Positions 48,588-59,935 of a stretch of 64,000 nucleotides of DNA are shown one piece after another. The position numbers and the translations under genes are program-made. Origin of the DNA: Rhodanobacter sp. T12-5 (GTDB taxonomy: Bacteria; Pseudomonadota; Gammaproteobacteria; Xanthomonadales; Rhodanobacteraceae); NCBI RefSeq assembly GCF_008329435.1, contig NZ_NPKN01000009.1, forward strand, positions 1-64,000. Direction: 5' to 3'. The notes beneath the pieces were generated by a model, which was given only the letters and a program-made list of their open reading frames with translations, was not told the origin of the DNA and did no database searches. The first letter of the stretch is position 1; each line of letters starts with the position of its first letter.

Positions 48588-49358
48588 ATGCCCCGCACCC
48601 CTCGCTCCGCAACCCCCCATGCCGCAGCGGTTTCGTCGCCAAGACATGGGCTGGCGCGGGTTTTGTCCAAACTCGGGACATGTTCGCGCAGCCAGGCCGA
48701 GCAATGGGTTCGCGCCGGCCGGGTCAGCCTGGATGGTTGCGTGGTGCGTGATCCGTATCGACCAGTGCTGATGGATCGACAGCAGATTGCCGTTGACGGC
48801 CAGCCGGTGAAAGCCGCCGAACATGTCCATGTCGCTTTCAACAAGCCGCGCGGATTGATTGTCAGCGCCGCCGACGAGCAGGGACGTGAGACGGTCTATA
48901 CGGCGCTGGCTGCCGCCGGCCTGCCGTGGCTGGGACCGGTGGGCCGTCTGGACAAGGCCAGCGAAGGACTGCTGCTGTTGAGCAATGACACGGGCTGGGC
49001 GGCGGCCATTACCGATCCGGTGAGCCATCTGGAAAAGACCTATCACGTGCAGGTGGCCGGCCAGCCGGATGCTGCCGTACTTGCGGCGATGAAGGCCGGC
49101 ATCGCCGATGGCGGCGATGTGCTGAAGGCGAGGCGGGTTGCCCTGCTGCGTGCGGGCGAGAAAAATGCGTGGCTGGAAGTAGTGCTGGATGAAGGCCGCA
49201 ATCGTCACATCCGCCGATTGCTGGCCGCGCTCGGTTTCGACGTGTTGCGCCTGATCCGCGTGGCCATCGGATCGCTGGCGTTGGGTGATCTGCCGAAAGG
49301 ACAGTGGCGACGACTGAGCGCCGACGAGATCCGTGCCGTGGATACCCGAAAGCAGTGA
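48588..49358 (+). CDS. RsuA-family pseudouridine synthase
   Basis: 256 residues. S4 domain (HGLARVLSKLGTCSRSQAEQWVRAGRVSLDG, about 20-50) and the RsuA/RluE catalytic domain with Asp in VGRLDKASEGLLLLSND (about 120) and LDEGRNRHIRRLLAALG. The enzyme modifies rRNA uridine; RsuA (16S 516), RluE (23S 2457) and RluF relatives cannot be told apart safely here. The N-terminal 18 residues are basic and Ser/Pro/Ala-rich. A solitary gene convergent with kbl. Confidence 0.9.
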   Translation: MPRTPRSATPHAAAVSSPRHGLARVLSKLGTCSRSQAEQWVRAGRVSLDGCVVRDPYRPVLMDRQQIAVDGQPVKAAEHVHVAFNKPRGLIVSAADEQGRETVYTALAAAGLPWLGPVGRLDKASEGLLLLSNDTGWAAAITDPVSHLEKTYHVQVAGQPDAAVLAAMKAGIADGGDVLKARRVALLRAGEKNAWLEVVLDEGRNRHIRRLLAALGFDVLRLIRVAIGSLALGDLPKGQWRRLSADEIRAVDTRKQ

Positions 49359-49365
49359 TCGGCGT

Positions 49366-49396
49366 TTCCCGGAGCGCGCCAATCGCACTCCGGGAA
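49366..49396. terminator. Terminator hairpin between convergent genes
   Basis: ttcccggag/ctccgggaa 9-bp stem with a 13-base loop, between the pseudouridine synthase gene and kbl. Confidence 0.6.
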
Positions 49397-49402
49397 TGGC
49401 AG

Positions 49403-50602
49403 TCAGTTGCCGATGACGCCAAGTTGCTTGCCGACCTTGGTGAACGCGGCGATCGCACGATCCAGGTGTTCGCGCGTGTGCGCCGCGCTCATCTGCGTGC
49501 GGATGCGCGCCTGGCCCTGTGGCACCACCGGGTAGAAGAAGCCGGTGACGTAGATGCCTTCTTCCAGCAGGGCGGTGGCCATCGCCTGCGCCTTCGGTGC
49601 GTCGTAGATCATCACCGGCACGATCGGGTGCACGCCAGGCTTGATGTCGAAGCCGGCGGCGGTCATCTGCTCGCGGAAGTAGCGCGTGTTTTCCTTGAGC
49701 CTGTCGCGCAGGTCGCCGGCGCTGGCCAGCATGTCGAATACCTTGATCGCGGCGGCGACCACGTGCGGCGGCAGCGAGTTGGAGAACAGGTAAGGGCGCG
49801 AGCGCTGGCGCAGCAACTCGATAACCTCCTTGCGGCCGGTGGTGAAACCGCCGAGCGCGCCGCCGAGTGCCTTGCCCAGGGTACCGGTGAAGATGTCGAT
49901 CTTGTCCATCACGCCATTGACCTCGGCGGCGCCGCGGCCGGTGTCGCCGAGGAAGCCGGTGCAATGGCATTCGTCGATATGCACCATGGCATCGTACTTC
50001 GCCGCCAGGGCGGTGATTTCGTCGAGCTTCGCGATGAAGCCGTCCATCGAGAACGAGCCGTCCGTGCTGATCAGCTTGGTGCGCGCACCGGCTGCGTCGG
50101 CGGCTTGCAACTGCTTCTCCAGATCGGCCATGTCGCTGTTCGCGTAGCGAAAGCGCCGGGCCTTGCACAGGCGGATGCCGTCGATGATCGAGGCGTGGTT
50201 CAGCGCATCGGAAATCACCGCGTCTTCCTCGCCCAGCAGCGGTTCGAACAGGCCGCCGTTGGCGTCGAAGCAGGCGGCGTAGAGGACGGTGTCCTCGGTG
50301 CCGAAGAACGCGGCGATCTTCGCTTCCAGCTGCTTGTGCAGGTCCTGCGTGCCGCAGATGAAACGCACGCTGGCCATGCCGAAGCCGTGCGTATCCAGCG
50401 CGTCCTTGGCGGCCTGGATCACCTCGGGGTGATCGGCCAGGCCGAGGTAGTTGTTGGCGCAGAAGTTCAGTACCTTGCGGCCGCCTTCCAGCTCGATCTC
50501 GGCCGACTGCGGCGAGACGATGATGCGTTCGGCCTTGAACAGGCCCTGTTCGCGGATGGCGTCGAGTTCGCTCGCATAGCGCGCCTTGGCTGAGTAGCTC
50601 AT
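49403..50602 (-). CDS. kbl: Glycine C-acetyltransferase (2-amino-3-ketobutyrate CoA ligase)
   Basis: 399 residues (E. coli Kbl 398). An alpha-oxoamine synthase PLP enzyme: the Schiff-base Lys is in GTLGKALGG at about 244, [15 protein letters not shown] and [12 protein letters not shown] are present. It converts 2-amino-3-ketobutyrate and CoA to glycine and acetyl-CoA, the second step of threonine catabolism. Its partner tdh (59936-60970) is 9 kb away in the same orientation, separated by the signalling genes; in E. coli and many others the two are adjacent. Confidence 0.95.
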   Translation of the reverse strand: MSYSAKARYASELDAIREQGLFKAERIIVSPQSAEIELEGGRKVLNFCANNYLGLADHPEVIQAAKDALDTHGFGMASVRFICGTQDLHKQLEAKIAAFFGTEDTVLYAACFDANGGLFEPLLGEEDAVISDALNHASIIDGIRLCKARRFRYANSDMADLEKQLQAADAAGARTKLISTDGSFSMDGFIAKLDEITALAAKYDAMVHIDECHCTGFLGDTGRGAAEVNGVMDKIDIFTGTLGKALGGALGGFTTGRKEVIELLRQRSRPYLFSNSLPPHVVAAAIKVFDMLASAGDLRDRLKENTRYFREQMTAAGFDIKPGVHPIVPVMIYDAPKAQAMATALLEEGIYVTGFFYPVVPQGQARIRTQMSAAHTREHLDRAIAAFTKVGKQLGVIGN

Positions 50603-50708
50603 GTGGGTTCCGACGGTGGGGAAAACCTCATTGTAGAGGACGCCAGCCGGTCGTCGCGCGCCGTGACGATCAATGCAGGGGCAAATCCACGCGTGCGCTC
50701 CGACTGGG

Positions 50709-52811
50709 TCAGGATGCCCCGAGCATTTGCTCCGGACGGTTCGAATTCCCGAACCAGCGCTCGGCCACGCCGATGGCTTCCTGCAAGCTTGCCGACGTGA
50801 ACGGCTTGGTGAGGATGATTACTCCCTCCGGCGCTCCAGTGAGTACATCGGTCTCGGCATAGCCGGTGATGATCACGGCAGGCAACTGCGGCTTGTCGGC
50901 GCGCAGCCGTCGGATGATCTCGACCCCCGAAACCAGCGGCATCGCGTAGTCGCTCACGACCAGGTCGATCGTGGCGAGGCCCTGCTGCTGCAACTCGGCC
51001 ACCTCGGCACCGTCGGTTGCCGTGGTGTCGTGGTGGCCCATGTCGGAAAGAAGCGCGGCGGTCGCCGCGCGCACGCCTTCGTGATCGTCGACCAGCAGAA
51101 TATGTCTGGCCGGTGGGGAGGTCTCCTCGGCTGCATCCGCGTGAATCTCACCAGCGGCGAGGGCACTCGTCGCCGATGCGCGCGGCAGCCAGATCGTCAT
51201 GCAGGTACCGCGGCCCAGCTCGCTTTCGATGCGCAAGGTGCCACCGGACTGCTGCGCAAAACCATAAACCATGCTGAGCCCGAGGCCGGTGCCTTTGCCC
51301 ACCGCCTTGGTGGTGAAGAACGGTTCGGCCACACGCTCCAGCAGTTCGGCCGGAATCCCGCTGCCCGTATCGGCGACCGATATCGCCACGTAATGCCCTG
51401 ACGTCATGCCAGCTTCGTTCTCACCATCGACAGTCACATTGCGGCCGCTTATGCGGATGGTGCCGCCCTCGGGCATGGCGTCACGGGCGTTGATGGCGAG
51501 ATTCATCAGGGCCAGTTCCAACTGCGCTTCGTCGGCATAGGGCTGCCACAGGTCGGCAGGCAGTTCCCACTCCAGCATCACCAGGCCACCCAGCGTGTGC
51601 GCCAGGAGCTGGTTGACCGCACTGGAAAGCGCGTGCAGATCGATGCACGTCGGCTCCAGGTTCTGCTTGCGTGCGAACGCCAGCAGGCGCGAGACCACCT
51701 CGCTACCCTGCTGTGCCGCGTGCCGGGTCATGTCGAGGATCGGGCGATGCTCCGGTGCGAGCCGTGCGCGCCGCTGCAGCAACTCCAGTCCACTGAGGAC
51801 GGCGGCAAGCAGATTGTTGAAGTCGTGCGCGATGCCACCGCTGAGCTGGCCGATGGCGTCCATCTTGCGTACGTGCAGAAGCTGTGATTCGAGATCCTTG
51901 CGCTCGGTGACGTCGAGGAGGGTGCCGGCGTATTCCATCGCGCCGCTCGCACCGTCGCGCAGCAGCACCGCCTGGTCGAGAAAATGCTTGTAGGTACCGT
52001 CGGCACATAGCCAGCGATATTCCACCGAGTAACCGCGACCCTCGCGCCCGCTCTCGAAAGCGGCGATCGCCCGCTCGCGATCATCCGGGTGCAGGCGGTC
52101 GCGCCACAAGGTGGGCGTGCCGAGAATTTCCTTGAAATCGAATCCCGTGAGCAATCGAAAATTGCCGGTGATGAACTTGGGGACGCGCGGCGAGGCTTGT
52201 GGATCTTCGAGGTAGAGAAGGATCGGCAGCGATTCGATGATGATCGCCTGGCGCTGCTCGGAACGACGCAATTCCTGCTCCGCGCGCAACAGCTCGGCGT
52301 TGGTATGCAGGTTGGCGTCGAGCAACTGCTGCTCCTGCTGTGCCTTGCGCCGGATTTCGCGCGTCATCTGGAACAGGTCGACGAATACCGCAGCCTTGGA
52401 TCGCAACACGATCGGTTCGACCGGCTTGAACACGTAATCGACGGCGCCCATCGAATACCCGCGCATCAGGTGTTCGTGTTCCTTGTTGATCGCCGAAAGA
52501 AAGATGATCGGAATGCGCCTGGTCTGCTCGCGACCGCGAATGATGCGTGCGGTTTCGTAGCCATCCATTCCCGGCATATAGACGTCCAGAAGAATAACCG
52601 CGAACTCTCCCATGAGCAGTTGGCGTAGTGCATCCTCGCCGGTCTTGGCCAGTACCACGTCGCCAATGTCATCCAGTACTGTCTGGATGGCCAGCAGGTT
52701 GCGCTCGTCGTCGTCGACGACCAGAATGCGCGCCCGTTCGGCTGCACCGGGCGGCGCCATGCGATCGTCGCGCGCGGCGCGGCTGCTGCTTGAGCGCGTT
52801 CCGGAATACAT
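50709..52811 (-). CDS. Hybrid histidine kinase: receiver, PAS, kinase, receiver
   Basis: 700 residues. Receiver 1 (about 30-145, Asp in [15 protein letters not shown], Lys in DYVFKPVEP), a coiled coil, a PAS domain (about 205-315, [16 protein letters not shown]...[16 protein letters not shown]), a HisKA/ATPase core (H-box [14 protein letters not shown] near 345; G-box [32 protein letters not shown]), and receiver 2 (about 585-700, [18 protein letters not shown]). No membrane helix, so it acts in the cytosol. The start at 52811 lies 2 bases after the stop of the poly-HAMP kinase gene: one operon. Terminal partner or output unknown. Confidence 0.93.
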   Translation of the reverse strand: MYSGTRSSSSRAARDDRMAPPGAAERARILVVDDDERNLLAIQTVLDDIGDVVLAKTGEDALRQLLMGEFAVILLDVYMPGMDGYETARIIRGREQTRRIPIIFLSAINKEHEHLMRGYSMGAVDYVFKPVEPIVLRSKAAVFVDLFQMTREIRRKAQQEQQLLDANLHTNAELLRAEQELRRSEQRQAIIIESLPILLYLEDPQASPRVPKFITGNFRLLTGFDFKEILGTPTLWRDRLHPDDRERAIAAFESGREGRGYSVEYRWLCADGTYKHFLDQAVLLRDGASGAMEYAGTLLDVTERKDLESQLLHVRKMDAIGQLSGGIAHDFNNLLAAVLSGLELLQRRARLAPEHRPILDMTRHAAQQGSEVVSRLLAFARKQNLEPTCIDLHALSSAVNQLLAHTLGGLVMLEWELPADLWQPYADEAQLELALMNLAINARDAMPEGGTIRISGRNVTVDGENEAGMTSGHYVAISVADTGSGIPAELLERVAEPFFTTKAVGKGTGLGLSMVYGFAQQSGGTLRIESELGRGTCMTIWLPRASATSALAAGEIHADAAEETSPPARHILLVDDHEGVRAATAALLSDMGHHDTTATDGAEVAELQQQGLATIDLVVSDYAMPLVSGVEIIRRLRADKPQLPAVIITGYAETDVLTGAPEGVIILTKPFTSASLQEAIGVAERWFGNSNRPEQMLGAS

Positions 52812-52813
52812 GA

Positions 52814-55800
52814 TCAAGCTTCCCCGATCGGCGTGCGGTCGGTCGACCGAGCCAACCCGACGCGCAGGAGGGCCAGCAGCAACTCGATGTCGACCGGCTT
52901 GGCGATGTAATCCGAAGCGCCTGCATCCAGGCATTTCTGGCGGTCGCCCTTCATCGCCTTGGCGGTCACGGCAATCAACGGCACCCCTGCGGTGGCGGGT
53001 TGTGCGCGGATTCGTCGCATCGTCTCGTAGCCGTCCATCTCCGGCATCATGATGTCGATCAACGCCACATCGATGTCCGGATTCAACTCCAGCAGGGCGA
53101 TACCGTCGCGGCCGGTTTCGGCATGCAGCACCTCCACGCCGTAGCTCTCCAGTACACCGGTCAACGAATAGATATTGCGGATATCGTCATCGATGATGAG
53201 GATTTTTGCGCCCGCCAGCTCAGGAGCCGCGCGCAGCGCTGCGGCGGGATCGTCGGGCACCCGGGCAATGATCTGCGATCGGTTGGTGAACGCTTCGCGT
53301 ACATGGCGTGCCAGCTCGGCGAACACACTGGCAAGCTGCTCCGAAGTCGCGGGTTTTTCGGTGACGCCGAGCGCTCCCAGTGAGAGCGCCGAGCGGAGTT
53401 TTTCTGCGCCAGAGATCACCTGAACCGGTATGTGCATCGTTTGCGGATCATGCTTGAGCAAATCCAGCAGCACCAATCCGTCGATGTCGGACAGGCCAAG
53501 ATCCAGCGTGATCGCATGCGGTTGCAGCTTGCGCGTCAACGCCAGAGTACCGGCGCCTGCGGTAGATACCACGCCCTTGAGACCGGTTTCCCTGGCGATA
53601 TCCAGCAGTATGGCGGCGAACGCAGGATCGTCCTCGACAATCAGCACAAAGGGCGAATCGCCCAGCGCTTCGCGATCGTCGATCACTTCCATGCGGCTGA
53701 CCAGGACGTTGGGTACCGTTGCACCGCTGTTGTCGTAGCGTGCGCTGCTGGCACCATCGGGCAACGCCACCGACCCTGTCGCCTCCAATGGCACGAACAG
53801 GGTGAACGTGGAGCCCTCGCCGAAGGTGGAACGCACCTGCAGTTCCCCGCCGAGGAGACGTGCGATCTCGCGGCTGATCGACAATCCCAGGCCCGTGCCG
53901 CCGTACTTGCGGCTGGTGGTGCCGTCGGCCTGCTGGAACGCTTCGAAGATCAGCTTCTGCTTGTCTTTCGCGATGCCGATACCCGTGTCCGTCACGGCTA
54001 TGGCGATCGCATGTTGCGCATCGCGCAATATCGGGTGATGGGCACTCCAGCCGCTGGCCACCCGGTTCACCGCCAGCGTCACGCTGCCGTTGGTCGTGAA
54101 CTTGAAGGCATTGGAAAGCAGGTTCAACACGACCTGTTGCAGGCGTTTTTCGTCGGTCTGGATGGAGTCAGGCAGTGCGCTGTCGAACTCCACGCTGAAC
54201 TGCAGGTTCTTGTCGGCAGCCAGCTGGCGGAAGGTGCGTTCCATATGCTGCTTGAGGCTGATGAGCGGCATGTCGGCGATTTCGATCGACACCGTGCCCG
54301 ACTCGATTTTCGACAAGTCGAGGATGTCGTTGATCAGGCTGAGCAGATCGGAGCCGGCCGAATGGATGGTGCGCGCGAACTCGGTCTGTTTTTCGTTGAG
54401 GTTGCCGTGCGGGTTGTCGGCCAGAAGGCGGGACAGTATCAACAACGAGTTCAGCGGAGTGCGCAGTTCGTGGCTCATGTTGGCCAGGAACTCGGACTTG
54501 TACTTTGAGGTGAGCGCCAGCTGTTCGGCTTTCTCCTCGACAGCGCGGCGGGCCAGGTCGATCTCGAAGTTCTTAGCTTCCACCTGTTTCTTTTCATTTT
54601 CCAGCAGCTGGGCTTTTTCCTTCAGCTCTTCGTTGGTGACGTGCAGCTCTTCCTGCTTGGTGGTGAGCTCGGTCTGGCGCGCCTGGAGTTCCTGCGTCAG
54701 CAACTGCGACTGCTTGAGCAGGCCTTCGGTGCGCATGGTCGCGGCGATCGTGTTGAGCACGATGCCGACCGATTCCATCAGCTGATCGAGGAAGCTCTGG
54801 TGGGTTTCGTTGAAGCTGTTGAACGAGGCCAGCTCGATCACCGCCTTTACGTCGTCCTCGAACAATGCCGGCAGCACGCTGACACTGGCCGGTGCGGCGT
54901 GGCCAAGACCCGAGCCGATCCGGATGAACTCACCGGGTACGTTGGACAGCAGCATGGCGCGCTTGTCGGCTGCGCATTGGCCGATCAGTCCTTCGCGCAG
55001 CTTGAACATCGGCTTGAGCGCGTCCTTGTTCTCGGCGCCGTAGCTGGCGACGAGGTCGAGCACGGTCTCGTCGTTCTCGCGGCGTGCAACGTAGAACACG
55101 CCGTACTGCGCGTTCACCAGCGGCGCCAGCTCGGACATGATCAGGTTGGACACGGTGGCCAGGTCACGCTCGCCCTGCAGCATGCGCGAGAAGCGGGCGA
55201 GGTTGGTTTTCAGCCAATCTTGTTCCGCGTTCTTCAAGGTCTGGTCCTTGAGGTTGCGGATCATCTCGTTGATGTTGTCCTTCAGCGAGGCCATTTCGCC
55301 TGACGCCTCCACCGCGATCGAGCGGGAAAGGTCGCCCTTGGTTACCGCGGTGGCCACATTGGCGATCGAGCGCACCTGGTTGGTGAGATTGGCGGCAAGT
55401 TGGTTCACGTTGTCGGTGAGGTCGCGCCACAGGCCCGCGGCTCCGGGCACGCGCGCCTGGCCGCCAAGCTTTCCCTCGATGCCGACCTCACGCGCCATGT
55501 TGGTGACCTGGTCGGCAAAGGTGGCGAGTGTCTCGATCATGCCGTTGAAAGTGTCGGCCAGCGCCGCGATTTCGCCCTTGGCATCCACCGCCAGCTTGCG
55601 CTTGAGGTTGCCTTGCGCCACCGCGGTTACCACGTCGGCGATGCCGCGTACCTGGTTGGTCAGGTTGGTCGCCATCAGGTTGACGTTGTCGGTGAGATCC
55701 TTCCAGGTGCCGCCCACGCCGGGTACCTGCGCCTGGCCGCCGAGCTTGCCTTCGGTGCCGACTTCGCGCGCCACGCGCGTCACCTCCGAGGCGAACGAGT

Positions 55801-57652
55801 TGAGCTGATCCACCATCACGTTGATGGTGTCTTTCAGCGCCAGGATCTCGCCCTTGACGTCCACCGTGATCTTCTTGGACAAATCGCCCCGCGCCACTGC
55901 CGTGGTCACGTCGGCGATGTTGCGCACCTGGCCGGTGAGGTTGTCGGCCATCAGGTTGACGTTGTCGGTGAGATCCTTCCAGGTGCCGGCCACGCCGCGC
56001 ACCTGGGCCTGGCCGCCGAGCTTGCCTTCGGTGCCGACTTCGCGCGCCACGCGCGTCACTTCCGAGGCGAATGAATTGAGCTGATCGACCATCGTGTTGA
56101 TGGTGTCTTTCAGCTCGAGCATTTCGCCCTTGACGTCGACGGTGATCTTCTTGGACAGGTCGCCGCGCGCCACCGCGGTGGTCACCTCGGCGATGTTGCG
56201 CACCTGGCCGGTGAGGTTGGCCGCCATCAGGTTCACGTTGTCGGTCAGGTCGGCCCAGGTGCCGGCCACGCCCGGCACCTGGGCCTGGCCGCCGAGCTTG
56301 CCTTCGGTACCCACTTCGCGTGCGACGCGGGTCACTTCGGAGGCGAAGCCGTTCAACTGATCGACCATCGTGTTGATGGTGTCTTTCAACTCGAGGATCT
56401 CGCCCTTGACGTCCACCGTGATCTTTTTCGACAGGTTGCCGGAGGCAACCGCGGTGGTGACTTCGGCGATATTGCGCACCTGGCCGGTGAGGTTGTCGGC
56501 CATCAGATTGACGTTGTCGGTGAGGTCCTTCCAGGTGCCGGCCACGCCAGGCACCAGCGCCTGGCCACCGAGCTTGCCTTCGGTACCCACTTCGCGTGCC
56601 ACGCGGGTTACCTCGGAGGCGAAGCCGTTCAACTGGTCCACCATGGTGTTGATCACGTCCTTGATCTGGAGGATTTCCCCCTTTACGTCGACCGTGATCT
56701 TCTGCGTCAGGTCGCCGGTGGCGATGGCGGTGGCCACCTTCGACACGTCACGCAACTGCACGGTGAGGTTGCCGGCCATCGCGTTGACGTTGTCGGTGAG
56801 ATCGGCCCACGAACCGGCCAAGCCAGGTACCTGCGCATGACTGCCGAGCTTGCCCTCGGTGCCGACCTCGCGCGCCACGCGAGTCACTTCCGAGGCGAAC
56901 GAGTTGAGCTGATCCACCATCACGTTGATGGTGTTCTTCAGCTCGAGCATTTCGCCCTTGACCTCGACGGTGATCTTCTTGGACAGGTCGCCCGATGCCA
57001 CCGCGGTGGTCACCTCGGCGATGTTGCGAACCTGTCCGGTGAGGTTGGTGGCCATCGCGTTGACGTTGTCGGTAAGGCCCTTCCAGGTGCCTGCCACGCC
57101 TTTCACCGTGGCCTGGCCGCCGAGCTTGCCTTCGGTACCGACCTCTCGCGCCACGCGGATCACCTCCGAAGCGAACGAGGCGAGCTGTTCGACCATGGTG
57201 TTTACCACCTTGCCGATACGCAGGAACTCACCGCGAAGCGGGCGGCCATCGATCTCCACCGTCATCGACTGCGACAGATCACCCTTGGCCACCGCGCCGA
57301 TCACGCGGGCCACTTCGGCGGTAGGCTGCATCATGTCGTCGATCAGATCGTTCACCGCGTGGATGGCATTCTCCCAGCCGCCGGTGGCATTGCTGACGTG
57401 CCCGCGCTGGGTGATCTTGCCTTCCTTGCCGACCACCATCGAGAGACGCCGAAATTCCTGCGTCATCTGCTCATTGAGACCGACCACCTCATTGAACAGC
57501 CGCGCCAGTTCGGCGTCCTGCCCGGTGAGATCGTCAGGCAACCGGACATGGAAGTCACCGCGGCGCAATCGCCGGAATGCGGCGATGAGCTCGCGCCGAT
57601 CGAGGAACTCGGGAGTGGTGTCGTTGCTGACTGCAGGTTCCGTTGTCGACAT
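52814..57652 (-). CDS. Giant soluble hybrid histidine kinase with eight tandem HAMP units
   Basis: 1612 residues with no membrane segment. N-terminal 55 residues, then eight HAMP-type units of about 92 residues (roughly 100-845) each carrying [14 protein letters not shown] and '[31 protein letters not shown]'; a GAF domain (about 870-1015, [20 protein letters not shown]); a long coiled coil (about 1020-1095); HisKA (H in [12 protein letters not shown]) and ATPase ([31 protein letters not shown]); and two receivers (Asp in [10 protein letters not shown] and [15 protein letters not shown]). The layout resembles fungal group III (Nik1) osmosensing kinases. First gene of the operon; the start at 57652 avoids an improbable leader. 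Confidence 0.94.
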   Translation of the reverse strand: MSTTEPAVSNDTTPEFLDRRELIAAFRRLRRGDFHVRLPDDLTGQDAELARLFNEVVGLNEQMTQEFRRLSMVVGKEGKITQRGHVSNATGGWENAIHAVNDLIDDMMQPTAEVARVIGAVAKGDLSQSMTVEIDGRPLRGEFLRIGKVVNTMVEQLASFASEVIRVAREVGTEGKLGGQATVKGVAGTWKGLTDNVNAMATNLTGQVRNIAEVTTAVASGDLSKKITVEVKGEMLELKNTINVMVDQLNSFASEVTRVAREVGTEGKLGSHAQVPGLAGSWADLTDNVNAMAGNLTVQLRDVSKVATAIATGDLTQKITVDVKGEILQIKDVINTMVDQLNGFASEVTRVAREVGTEGKLGGQALVPGVAGTWKDLTDNVNLMADNLTGQVRNIAEVTTAVASGNLSKKITVDVKGEILELKDTINTMVDQLNGFASEVTRVAREVGTEGKLGGQAQVPGVAGTWADLTDNVNLMAANLTGQVRNIAEVTTAVARGDLSKKITVDVKGEMLELKDTINTMVDQLNSFASEVTRVAREVGTEGKLGGQAQVRGVAGTWKDLTDNVNLMADNLTGQVRNIADVTTAVARGDLSKKITVDVKGEILALKDTINVMVDQLNSFASEVTRVAREVGTEGKLGGQAQVPGVGGTWKDLTDNVNLMATNLTNQVRGIADVVTAVAQGNLKRKLAVDAKGEIAALADTFNGMIETLATFADQVTNMAREVGIEGKLGGQARVPGAAGLWRDLTDNVNQLAANLTNQVRSIANVATAVTKGDLSRSIAVEASGEMASLKDNINEMIRNLKDQTLKNAEQDWLKTNLARFSRMLQGERDLATVSNLIMSELAPLVNAQYGVFYVARRENDETVLDLVASYGAENKDALKPMFKLREGLIGQCAADKRAMLLSNVPGEFIRIGSGLGHAAPASVSVLPALFEDDVKAVIELASFNSFNETHQSFLDQLMESVGIVLNTIAATMRTEGLLKQSQLLTQELQARQTELTTKQEELHVTNEELKEKAQLLENEKKQVEAKNFEIDLARRAVEEKAEQLALTSKYKSEFLANMSHELRTPLNSLLILSRLLADNPHGNLNEKQTEFARTIHSAGSDLLSLINDILDLSKIESGTVSIEIADMPLISLKQHMERTFRQLAADKNLQFSVEFDSALPDSIQTDEKRLQQVVLNLLSNAFKFTTNGSVTLAVNRVASGWSAHHPILRDAQHAIAIAVTDTGIGIAKDKQKLIFEAFQQADGTTSRKYGGTGLGLSISREIARLLGGELQVRSTFGEGSTFTLFVPLEATGSVALPDGASSARYDNSGATVPNVLVSRMEVIDDREALGDSPFVLIVEDDPAFAAILLDIARETGLKGVVSTAGAGTLALTRKLQPHAITLDLGLSDIDGLVLLDLLKHDPQTMHIPVQVISGAEKLRSALSLGALGVTEKPATSEQLASVFAELARHVREAFTNRSQIIARVPDDPAAALRAAPELAGAKILIIDDDIRNIYSLTGVLESYGVEVLHAETGRDGIALLELNPDIDVALIDIMMPEMDGYETMRRIRAQPATAGVPLIAVTAKAMKGDRQKCLDAGASDYIAKPVDIELLLALLRVGLARSTDRTPIGEA
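55300..57260. repeat. 276-bp tandem coding repeat of the HAMP array
   Basis: The cgagcttgcc motif (ccaagctttcc variant at the left end) recurs at 55465, 55741, 56017, 56293, 56569, 56845 and 57121, always exactly 276 bases apart (92 codons). Neighbouring units are nearly identical in DNA as well as protein, pointing to recent duplication or gene conversion. Confidence 0.96.
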
Positions 57653-58200
57653 CGGGGTACTCGCAAGGGATGCTGAGGCGCGATGCCCAGCAAAATGGAT
57701 GGCGCCAAACTCGAGACGACAGCAATGCTGTCTGCCTTTGGGCCAAGTTTGATTCAACAAATTCGACTGCAGAGCTTTTGGCTTGAGCGCGGACATCCAC
57801 CTTTCGGGCAGGCCGGTGACATCCCTCGTACCTGTCGGCGGCTGAGTGCCGCATGTCGCCGACCGCTCAGACGGGCACTAACCATCGTCCATCATGACTT
57901 ACCGATGACGCGGGCTCAACGCCTCCCATTTGGACGGCCAAGCAACCAGCAGGTTCGTGAAGGCCGCGTGAAAATTTGCGCGTGGAGCGTCCGCGTGGTT
58001 CAACGGATTTGGTGCGCGCTGGGTGCCGACATGCCGCCGAAGCACCGCCGCTGCCCGCTGATCTTGCGACCTCGGTGGCGCCTTGGCATCCGGCGACTCA
58101 GGACCTACCATATCCAGGCCTCGCGCCGTCGCTCGTTCGCCTGCCAATCCGGCGCGAAAAGCACTGCGCGAACGCTCACGCATCAGGGGCACCCTCGGTA
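57653..58200. other. Gene-free stretch between divergent signalling genes
   Basis: About 550 bases upstream of both the poly-HAMP kinase (minus) and the winged-helix-like gene (plus). No convincing frame, repeat or hairpin; it should contain both promoters. A frame in phase with the winged-helix gene is open from 57976 but lacks a plausible start and reads as low-quality sequence. Confidence 0.5.
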
Positions 58201-58572
58201 ATGCTGGTCGAAAAGAATGTATCGGATTTTTTGTGCTCGACATTCCGATCGATCTGGTCGCTGGAACTGCTGTTCCTGCTGGCGGATGACGCCGAGCGTT
58301 GCTGGTCGAGTCATGAAATGGTCGCTGCACTGCGCGCGAGCGAATTGGTAGTGAATCAGGCGGTCGACAACCTCAACGCGGCCGGCCTGCTGGTGCCGGA
58401 ACAGGAGGGGTATTTTCGCTACGCGCCACCCTCGGCGGAGGTTCGCTCGCTGGTGAAATCGGCGCGATCGCTCTACGCACATTCGCCCGATGCCGTTCGT
58501 CGTATGATCATTCGGTCGCAGGCGAACCACCTGCTCAAGTTCGCCGACGCTTTCAAGTTCAAGAAGGGCTAG
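58201..58572 (+). CDS. Small winged-helix-like protein
   Basis: 123 residues from the ATG at 58201. Helical start (VSDFLCSTFRSIWSLELLFLLADDAERCWSSHEMVAALRASELVVNQAVDNLNAAGLLVPEQEGYFRY) with a 'wing' before RYAPPS, like MarR-type or UPF winged helices, then a helical C-terminus ending KFADAFKFKKG. No effector domain. It is followed after one base by a small membrane protein gene, and then by another; the three form one operon divergent from the hybrid kinases, so a regulatory tie is likely but not proved. Confidence 0.75.
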   Translation: MLVEKNVSDFLCSTFRSIWSLELLFLLADDAERCWSSHEMVAALRASELVVNQAVDNLNAAGLLVPEQEGYFRYAPPSAEVRSLVKSARSLYAHSPDAVRRMIIRSQANHLLKFADAFKFKKG

Positions 58573-58573
58573 A

Positions 58574-58849
58574 GTGATCCATTATTTTGCTCCAGCGGTC
58601 TATCTGCTGTGCTTCCTGGCGGCCAGCCTGTGCGCCATCATGCTGGGGCGCAGCTTTCGTCGTAGCCGGAACGGGTTGCTATTCTGGAGCACGTTGTGCT
58701 TCTCGATGCTCGCGCTGAACAACCTTGTGCTGGTGCTGGATCTGGTGGTCTTCCCCAGGCTTGACCTGGCCGTTCTCCGTGGACTGGTTTCACTCGCCGC
58801 GGTTTTGACCTTGCTGTTCGGCTTCATCTGGAACGGGGAAGGGGACTAG
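58574..58849 (+). CDS. Small membrane protein, DUF5985-like
   Basis: 91 residues, GTG start one base after the previous stop. Three hydrophobic segments (AVYLLCFLAASLCAIMLGRSF; LLFWSTLCFSMLALNNLVLVLDLVVF; LVSLAAVLTLLFGFIWNG). Its layout and partner below fit the DUF5985 pair found near regulatory genes in proteobacteria, an assignment by resemblance only. It is the middle gene of a three-gene operon and may act with the next one. Confidence 0.7.
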   Translation: MIHYFAPAVYLLCFLAASLCAIMLGRSFRRSRNGLLFWSTLCFSMLALNNLVLVLDLVVFPRLDLAVLRGLVSLAAVLTLLFGFIWNGEGD

Positions 58850-58852
58850 CCG

Positions 58853-59116
58853 ATGGCGACGATCTACTTTCTTTCAGGCGCCGTCACTCTTGGCTACATG
58901 CTCGTGGCCATGTTTTTCCTGAGATTCTGGAAACGCACCGCTGACGTGCTTTTTCTTTCCTTCGCGGTGGCCTTCGCCTTGCTCAGCGTCGGTCAAATCG
59001 TCGTCGCTTCGGCCAACATCTACGTCGAAGACAGCAGCGCTGCGTATCTCGTGCGTCTCGCGGCATTCACCCTCATCATCCTGGCCGTGTGGCGCAAGAA
59101 TAGGCCGACACGCTGA
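58853..59116 (+). CDS. Small membrane protein, DUF5985-like
   Basis: 87 residues, starting three bases after the previous stop. Three hydrophobic segments with FLSGAVTLGYMLVAMFFLRFWKR at the N-terminus and a basic end (VWRKNRPTR). It shares the topology of its neighbour and probably pairs with it. A WKRT motif between helices 1 and 2 and SVGQIVV are typical of DUF5985. Function unknown. Confidence 0.7.
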   Translation: MATIYFLSGAVTLGYMLVAMFFLRFWKRTADVLFLSFAVAFALLSVGQIVVASANIYVEDSSAAYLVRLAAFTLIILAVWRKNRPTR

Positions 59117-59244
59117 TCTGGCGACGAAGCGGATGGCCCCGCGGACTTCCTTCCGCGACATCTGCGGCCGCGCGCGCGACGTGCGAGCATGCCTTCCAGC
59201 GGACGGCTCTGGTCGGGTGAAAGTCCGGTTGCGAGCGGGGGCTT

Positions 59245-59646
59245 TTACGCGGACGGGGCGAGGCTCGTCACTCGCTCGATCGCCTCGAAAAGCTTCTCGG
59301 CCCCGTAGGGCTTGATCACGGCTGCCGAATGCGCGTCCAGCGTCAGCCCGTGATCCGCGCGTCCGGTGGCGTAAATCACCGGCAGGTTCGGACGGCGAAT
59401 TCGCACCGCGTGCGCCAGGTCGACCCCCGAGCCATCGGGCAAACCGATGTCGGTGATCAACACGTCGACGCTGTCCAGGTCGTGTTGCAGCGCTGCCTTC
59501 GTGGACGATGCTTCAAGAACGTGATGCCCTTTGTGCGAAAGCGTATCGGCCAGCAGCATGCGTATCAGCTGCTCGTCCTCGCACAGCAGGATGCGCAGGG
59601 AAGGCAAGGTGCGCATTTTCGACTCCGGGGTGTTGGAGGAATTCAT
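59245..59646 (-). CDS. CheY-like single-domain response regulator
   Basis: 133 residues: a receiver domain only. Acidic pocket CEDEQL (about 22-27), phospho-acceptor Asp in VLITDIGLPDGSG (about 70), Thr/Ala switch in YATGRAD, and the conserved Lys in VIKPYGAEKL. No output domain. Starts at 59646 and 59616 are both possible. It lies beyond the three-gene operon and points towards it; its kinase could be one of the two hybrid kinases here. Confidence 0.88.
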   Translation of the reverse strand: MNSSNTPESKMRTLPSLRILLCEDEQLIRMLLADTLSHKGHHVLEASSTKAALQHDLDSVDVLITDIGLPDGSGVDLAHAVRIRRPNLPVIYATGRADHGLTLDAHSAAVIKPYGAEKLFEAIERVTSLAPSA

Positions 59647-59935
59647 CGAAGGGTTTCGTTCCGGTGGGTGCAACTGGCAAGCCATGGCCGATGGCGCCCG
59701 CGTCCGCCAGGGGAGCAACCCGCATGACTATAGATCGGCTCTGCAAAATAGACCAATCATCGGTCCGGTGGCCGAAGAGCCGCCTCGACGGAGGCACCGT
59801 TTCGAGCGGCCCACCACCACTGGAACCCTGGCTTTGTCGGAGTCGCCTGTCGCGACCGGATTTGATGCTGCCGCCGCCGACCTGGAACGGGCGGCGGACG
59901 GCATGGGTGACAGGGCAGACCGGCTGGCCTTGCGC

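Noticed and set aside
55300..57260. Regularly spaced repeats resembling a CRISPR array
   Set aside because: The repeats are 276 bp, in frame, and encode HAMP units; there are no short unique spacers and no cas genes.
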